Part shown: piece by piece, positions 60,059 to 64,000 of the stretch
Layout: each line of letters begins with the position of its first letter
How positions within the stretch are numbered: position 1 is the first letter of the stretch
Origin: Hyphococcus sp.
Lineage (GTDB): Bacteria; Pseudomonadota; Alphaproteobacteria; Caulobacterales; Parvularculaceae
Reading direction: 5' to 3'
Length of the DNA: 64,000 bases
Assembly (NCBI GenBank): GCA_021604585.1
Contig: BQJG01000001.1
Span: forward strand, 1 to 64,000
The notes under the pieces: model-generated
Databases searched by the model: none
The model's input: the letters and a program-made list of their open reading frames with translations, nothing else
Told to the model about the DNA's origin: nothing
Made by a program: the position numbers and the translations under genes

Positions 60059-60679
60059 TTATCTATCTTGTTCGAATGTCGCAGCGGATACCCGATAATG
60101 TCCGGTGATAGGCCAATCGAACAACACATCTTCAAGCTTTGGACCTGCGCCAATATTGTGAACCACCATGGGCCTTCCTGTTGGTCCCGTTTGCGTGGTC
60201 ACGACACCAATATGCGGCAGCCAGCCATCGGGTCCTCTCAAATTCCACGCTACAATATCGCCTGCGGTGTAATCGGATGGATTATCGCTCGCCAACAGTC
60301 GAACATTTTTTCGGGTGAGAAAGGTCTCAAGGTTTGGCACGCGACGATGATCGATATTCGTATCGGGACGCACAAGTCCCCAATGGCGCGGATAGGCGGA
60401 GAATGCTGACTTCATGTCTTCATGCACAAGTTGCTGCAAATCGACGCCGAGTGCTCTTAGGCTGCGCACCACTACATCGGCGCAAACACCACGATCCGAA
60501 GCGACGTCGCCCATAGGGTAAGACATTTTTACATAGGAAGAATCATAGCGGATGCTGTGGTTCGTTCGCTCGATGGCGGCGGCGGAAAGCCGCGCGCCGA
60601 AATCGCCATCAGGCGAGGCGAGCTGCGCGATCGCGGGCCCCATCCACAAAGATATAATGATGAAAAGCAGTCTCCCCAT
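60059..60679 (-). CDS. DUF1287 exported protein
   Basis: 206 residues from the ATG at 60679, giving a signal peptide (about 1-19, MGRLLFIIISLWMGPAIA); the frame is open further but lacks a ribosome site. The DUF1287 signature is present: SYPMGDVASDRGVCADVVVRSLRALGVDLQQL, about residues 53-84. A conserved Cys and later His residues (GLVRPDTNIDHRRVPNL, WLPHIGVVT, MVVHNIGAG) recall NlpC/P60-like cysteine peptidases. Function is not established; hydrolysis of peptidoglycan peptides is the best guess. It is divergent from the membrane protein gene at 60795. Confidence 0.85.
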   Translation of the reverse strand: MGRLLFIIISLWMGPAIAQLASPDGDFGARLSAAAIERTNHSIRYDSSYVKMSYPMGDVASDRGVCADVVVRSLRALGVDLQQLVHEDMKSAFSAYPRHWGLVRPDTNIDHRRVPNLETFLTRKNVRLLASDNPSDYTAGDIVAWNLRGPDGWLPHIGVVTTQTGPTGRPMVVHNIGAGPKLEDVLFDWPITGHYRVSAATFEQDR

Positions 60680-60794
60680 GGGCCGATCAAAGCGTGCAAA
60701 TTGGGCGGAGATGTGGCGTTTGCGCGAAATTGTGAAGTGCCCCCCCGCAGCGCCTATGCCTATAAGCGGACGATCAAACACTAGAGAACGCCTC

Positions 60795-61217
60795 ATGAAA
60801 GCTGTTTTGTTGCTGGCCTTGCGCGCGTCCACCGGCGCCCTTCTGGTGATCTGGGGAACGCTGCGCGCCATGTCGCCCGACACGGCGGTCCGGCTATCGG
60901 AAAAATATTATAACGGCGCGATCAGCGCCGACGCCCTTATTCTTCCCCTTGCTTACGGACAAATCGCTCTTGGCGCGCTGGTGATTTTCGGGCTCTTTCG
61001 CGCGATTATCTACCCCGTTCAGGCGATTGTTCTTGTGGGCGGCGCTGCGGCGATCTGGAAATATCTCGCCGATCCGCTCGGGCTCTATCTGATGACTGAG
61101 GAAACACGCAATATCCTGTTTTTCCCGTCCACCACCGTCGCCATCGCCTCGCTCATCATCATATTTTTCAAGGAAGATGACCGGATCGCCTTGGACCGGC
61201 TATTTTCCAAAGGGTGA
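60795..61217 (+). CDS. small DoxX-like membrane protein, tentative
   Basis: 140 residues from the ATG at 60795; the long in-frame extension is antisense to the DUF1287 gene and is not used. Four hydrophobic segments are visible (about residues 4-22, 45-68, 70-90, 108-127). A short linker holds TEETRNILFFPSTTV. The topology resembles DoxX/DoxD-like proteins, but no diagnostic motif is clear, so the family name is tentative. It precedes a YccF gene on the same strand (89-bp gap). Confidence 0.65.
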   Translation: MKAVLLLALRASTGALLVIWGTLRAMSPDTAVRLSEKYYNGAISADALILPLAYGQIALGALVIFGLFRAIIYPVQAIVLVGGAAAIWKYLADPLGLYLMTEETRNILFFPSTTVAIASLIIIFFKEDDRIALDRLFSKG

Positions 61218-61306
61218 TTGCTCGCCAAAGCGCGCCCTTTGCGCGACGAAATGCGTAGCGCCGGGCCGATTAACGCCTATATCCTGCATGAAGATGGAGG
61301 CGTCAT

Positions 61307-61765
61307 ATGTATTCTGAACATCCGCTGCGCGACGAGGATTCGATTTCCGTCACTGCGTTGATCCTCAATATATTGTGGCTGGCGCTTGGCGGCGCCATCG
61401 CCGCCCTTGGCTGGTTTATGGCGGCGTTTGTGCTGATGATCACGATCATTGGTCTGCCCTGGGCGCGCGCCGCCTTTGACAATGGCGTTTATACGCTGTG
61501 GCCGTTTGGCGCGAAGCCAATCAATCGCGAAATTCTTTATGGGAATGAAATCGGCACTGGACCGCTCGGCTTTCTCGGCAACATTATTTGGTTTGTGCTG
61601 GCCGGCTGGTGGCTGGCGCTCGGTCATGTGATCGCTGCGTTCTTTTTAGGCATCACCATTATCGGCCTGCCCTTCGCCTGGGCGCATTTGAAGCTTGCGG
61701 GCTTTGCGCTCTGGCCAATTGGACGGACGCTTGCACATTCGGAATTCCGCAGACGGGCGTATTAA
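61307..61765 (+). CDS. YccF domain membrane protein
   Basis: 152 residues with GGAGG ribosome site. Two repeated YccF units are evident. Each has a hydrophobic hairpin followed by the motif ITIIGLPWARAAFDNGVYTLWPFG (about residues 45-68) and ITIIGLPFAWAHLKLAGFALWPIG (about 119-142). The family is widespread with no known function; it may be a channel-like inner membrane protein. It converges with the 309-residue membrane protein gene, 25 bp away. Confidence 0.9.
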   Translation: MYSEHPLRDEDSISVTALILNILWLALGGAIAALGWFMAAFVLMITIIGLPWARAAFDNGVYTLWPFGAKPINREILYGNEIGTGPLGFLGNIIWFVLAGWWLALGHVIAAFFLGITIIGLPFAWAHLKLAGFALWPIGRTLAHSEFRRRAY

Positions 61766-61790
61766 GGTTCGATTCTAACGATTTTCGTGG

Positions 61791-62720
61791 TCATGCAACC
61801 AAGCCCTCAAACTCTTTGATATCATCTAGGATTGATGGGCGAGGGACATCTTTCAGCACAGGGGCAGGATCACCAGCTAGCATGGCTGTATCACAAGCTT
61901 TTCGCCACTTCATATCCCATAAATAGAGTTCGGCCGTAAAAAGCTGCTCTAACATGATGCTTATGCTCCACGCAAAAGCACAATAAACGATAACCCAATA
62001 CCAGACGCCGTCGCTGACAGTGATCTCAGCTTCATCAACAACATAAAACAGCAGCGCAGGAGGTAAAAAAACCACTGCAGATGCGATTTCCGTCAACAGA
62101 ATGCCGCTTGCGAATTCTGTTGAATGTGTTCTGGCGACTTGAAGGCCGCGTTTTATTGGTTTCGATGACTGTTCCCACGCTACAGCAGGAAAAATGAGAA
62201 AAGCAATCATCCGCACGCCCTTTTTCAAAGCGTCAAAAAAAGCACCCGATAGGGAAAAAGTTCCGGCGCCGCTCAAAGTTCTTGCGGCATTTTCCGCCGA
62301 AAAAGACTGATCGTCAGCTACGTTCTTTCGGCTAAATAGCGCAGCAAGCAAGCTAAGTACGAGCCAGATCAGCGCCCATAGTAATGTTACATGCAATCCA
62401 CGAACAACATTCCTGACTGCCGTCGGAAATGCGGCAAAAATGTTTCTCGGTTCTCCAGATTCAACTCGTCGAACAAGTTCGAGGAGCCAAAAACACGAGA
62501 GAGATAAAGAAAGGGAGAAGAACAGAATAAAACCGAAAACAGAAGCAACTATCTGAAAGTCGTTAAGCACCTTCCAAGGAAAGAAATACTGTATGTACAT
62601 AATTGCGGGTGCATAAATGATCCAAACAAATAGCAATGGCGCCATTAATGCGGGGTGCATCACAACGGCTTTTATAGAGCCCTGGAATAAATTCCCGGCG
62701 TTTTTTATTCCCTGAAACAA
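61791..62720 (-). CDS. polytopic membrane protein of unknown function
   Basis: 309 residues from a TTG with AGGGGA 6 bp upstream. About six hydrophobic segments are present. The N-terminal third (GSIKAVVMHPALMAPLLFVW, about 14-33) and the later IAFLIFPAVAWEQSSKPIKR and LLTEIASAVVFLPPALLFYV recall DUF6159/DUF4013-type proteins, but I cannot name a family firmly. A basic amphipathic stretch carries SSKPIKRGLQVARTHSTEF. A soluble C-terminal tail (about 265-309) is rich in Asp, Pro and Lys. The base composition and codon use appear more AT-rich than its neighbours. Confidence 0.65.
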   Translation of the reverse strand: MFQGIKNAGNLFQGSIKAVVMHPALMAPLLFVWIIYAPAIMYIQYFFPWKVLNDFQIVASVFGFILFFSLSLSLSCFWLLELVRRVESGEPRNIFAAFPTAVRNVVRGLHVTLLWALIWLVLSLLAALFSRKNVADDQSFSAENAARTLSGAGTFSLSGAFFDALKKGVRMIAFLIFPAVAWEQSSKPIKRGLQVARTHSTEFASGILLTEIASAVVFLPPALLFYVVDEAEITVSDGVWYWVIVYCAFAWSISIMLEQLFTAELYLWDMKWRKACDTAMLAGDPAPVLKDVPRPSILDDIKEFEGLVA

Positions 62721-62779
62721 AAAGTCCCCTATCTTTTAGTCGCAAGAATTGCGCAGTAAGCAGGCTCAGGCAAGTGCTA

Positions 62780-63250
62780 TCAGGCACCCTTCACATAAAG
62801 CTTCGTTCCTTCGGCGCGGGTAATTTCAACCATAGCGCCCGCAGCGAAATTGTCTCCCTGCTCGCTTTCCGCAAGCCAGAGCGTATCGCCGATGCGGACT
62901 TTGCCGGCCCCATTTTCAAACGCCGTTTCAACTTTAACTTTGCGGCCAATTTTTTGCGCACCGCGTTCGTTCAAAGTCATGTGATCGGTTTGGGTTTTGT
63001 GCAGCCACGGCTTCACATAGGGCGGTGCAAAAATCGCCAACACGATGGTTACCGCCGAGAAGACAATCAGCTGGATTTGCCATGCGCCGTCGAGCGGCCA
63101 CAGGTCGAGCAGACCCGCAACCAGCGCTGCAATCGCCGGCCAGAAAAAATAAGTCGAGCCGGTCAGAAGTTCGACGGTAAGCAGAGCAATCGCGAACACC
63201 CACCAATACCAGAATGGCATCTCAGCAAGGAATGTAACAAAGCCTTCCAT
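62780..63250 (-). CDS. NfeD family membrane protein
   Basis: 156 residues from the ATG at 63250 with AAAAGGGAAA upstream; the frame to 63409 is not supported. Three N-terminal transmembrane helices (about residues 12-75) precede an OB-fold domain (about 95-156): KIGRKVKVETAFENGAGKVR, VRIGDTLWLAE, and ITRAEGTKLYVK. NfeD proteins pair with SPFH/stomatin proteins in membrane microdomains. The SPFH partner is encoded directly upstream on the same strand, 67 bp away. Confidence 0.93.
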   Translation of the reverse strand: MEGFVTFLAEMPFWYWWVFAIALLTVELLTGSTYFFWPAIAALVAGLLDLWPLDGAWQIQLIVFSAVTIVLAIFAPPYVKPWLHKTQTDHMTLNERGAQKIGRKVKVETAFENGAGKVRIGDTLWLAESEQGDNFAAGAMVEITRAEGTKLYVKGA

Positions 63251-63317
63251 GGGATTTCCCTTTTCAACAAACTGCATCGAAACACGATCTGCGCGACGGC
63301 GCCGGTCACGACGTCGA

Positions 63318-64000
63318 TTACGCATTCGGCACTGATCCGGTCGGGCGGCGGGCCGCACTGTTGTCGAATGCTTCCTTAGCAAGCGCGCCGACACCGGCGA
63401 TCGAACCAACCAGCGCGCTCATATCTGCAGGAATGATAACCGTTTTCTGTTGTGGCGAGATGGCGAGCTTTTCGAATGCCTTCACATAATTCTGCGCAAC
63501 GAAATAATTGATCGCTTGCACGTCGCCCTTGGCGATGGCGTCAGACACCATTTGCGTTGCTTTAGCTTCCGCCTCTGCGGCGCGTTCGCGGGCCTCAGCG
63601 TCGCGATACGCAGCTTCCTTGCGGCCTTCCGCTTCAAGGATTGCCGATTGTTTTTCGCCTTCAGCGCGCAACACAGCGGATTGCTTTTCGCCCTCCGCCG
63701 TCAGAATCTCCGCACGCTTTAAGCGTTCAGCTTTCATCTGTCGCGCCATAGCCTCGGTAATGTCTGCGGGCGGCTCAAGATCCTTGATCTCGACGCGCGT
63801 CACCTTGATGCCCCAGGGCTGGGTCGCTGCATCAATAACGCGCAGCAAGCGCACATTGATGTCATCGCGGTTGGACAACACCTCATCCAGATCGAGCGAG
63901 CCGATCACCGTACGGATATTGGTCATCGACAGATTGGAAATTGCGCGCGTGAGATTGTGCACCTCATAGGCCGCCGCCGCCGCATCCATGACCTGAATAA
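63318..64000 (-). CDS. SPFH/band 7 (stomatin, QmcA-like) protein, 5' end outside window
   Basis: The frame is open to the window end, so the N-terminus (membrane anchor and first part of the SPFH domain) is missing; about 227 residues are visible. Conserved parts are AISNLSMTNIRTVIGSLDLDEVLSNRD, then WGIKVTRVEIKDLEPPADI, followed by the Ala/Glu/Lys-rich coiled coil with repeats of LRAEGEKQSA. The C-terminal NYFVAQNYVKAFEKLAISPQ and VIIPADMSALVGSIAGV are typical. SPFH proteins oligomerise into membrane cages or scaffolds and associate with NfeD and with proteases. The adjacent NfeD gene supports this. Confidence 0.94.
   Translation of the reverse strand, partial: IQVMDAAAAAYEVHNLTRAISNLSMTNIRTVIGSLDLDEVLSNRDDINVRLLRVIDAATQPWGIKVTRVEIKDLEPPADITEAMARQMKAERLKRAEILTAEGEKQSAVLRAEGEKQSAILEAEGRKEAAYRDAEARERAAEAEAKATQMVSDAIAKGDVQAINYFVAQNYVKAFEKLAISPQQKTVIIPADMSALVGSIAGVGALAKEAFDNSAARRPTGSVPNA

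Noticed and set aside
1..64000. CRISPR array, insertion sequence, prophage or integrative element
   Set aside because: No spaced repeats of CRISPR size, no transposase or integrase motifs, and no tRNA-linked direct repeats were seen. The tRNA-Gly at 6077 has no duplicated 3' end nearby.

Overview
The window is chromosomal DNA from an alphaproteobacterium. Several loci suggest a lineage near Parvularculales, Caulobacterales or Hyphomonadaceae. These are a full ctaCD / ctaB-ctaG-ctaE / DUF983-SURF1 aa3 oxidase locus, a RegB/RegA redox two-component pair beside a SenC-type copper chaperone, a long alphaproteobacterial dCTP deaminase, a DUF1674 (SdhAF4) gene, an intracellular PHA depolymerase and an ApaG/TrkH neighbourhood. 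The placement is inferred from gene content only. Coding density is high. I see no insertion sequence, prophage, integrase, CRISPR array or rRNA, so most of the window looks like core genome.

Layout. 1-6 kb: SpoVR (cut by the window start), a methyltransferase-hisC-tyrA run, gloB and an IclR regulator, then tRNA-Gly(CCC). 6-13 kb: a secreted SYLF protein, a radical SAM/DUF938 methyltransferase pair, a long gene-free stretch that folds into many helices and ends in a strong terminator (candidate structured RNA), an MFS transporter, an NTF2-like lipoprotein, dcd and apaG. 13-21.5 kb: trkH, two envelope zinc metalloproteases (YpfJ-like, HtpX), an unrecognised exported protein, a Crp/Fnr regulator, an ABC exporter pair, SdhAF4 and ogt. 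21.5-28.6 kb: a surface-glycan or glycolipid locus (GT2, GT4, methyltransferase, MprF/AglD-type membrane protein, divergent GT-C enzyme) and a LuxR-type regulator. 28.7-36 kb: polA, a VOC protein, a DUF6065-like protein, a patatin-like lipoprotein and phaZ. 36-41.7 kb: senC divergent from regBA, then a double-domain M16 protease.

42-46 kb holds the most interesting locus. Four tightly spaced genes encode a MotA/TolQ-like stator, a MotB/OmpA-like coiled-coil protein with the ion-carrying Asp, an exported protein of unknown fold, and an M23 endopeptidase lipoprotein. The arrangement suggests an ion-driven envelope machine acting on peptidoglycan, distinct from a flagellar motor. Just upstream, a divergent small exported protein has a promoter buried in a four-unit 11-bp direct repeat.

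46-56 kb: MFS and DUF2306 proteins, then the cytochrome oxidase locus on the minus strand. This includes a 40-residue membrane protein overlapping ctaB, an extra lipoprotein gene translationally coupled to DUF983, and a CtaC with a roughly 110-residue insertion. 56-64 kb: a TPR protein, tldD, gluQ, an aldo/keto reductase, a DUF1287 protein, small membrane proteins, and an NfeD/SPFH pair cut by the window end.
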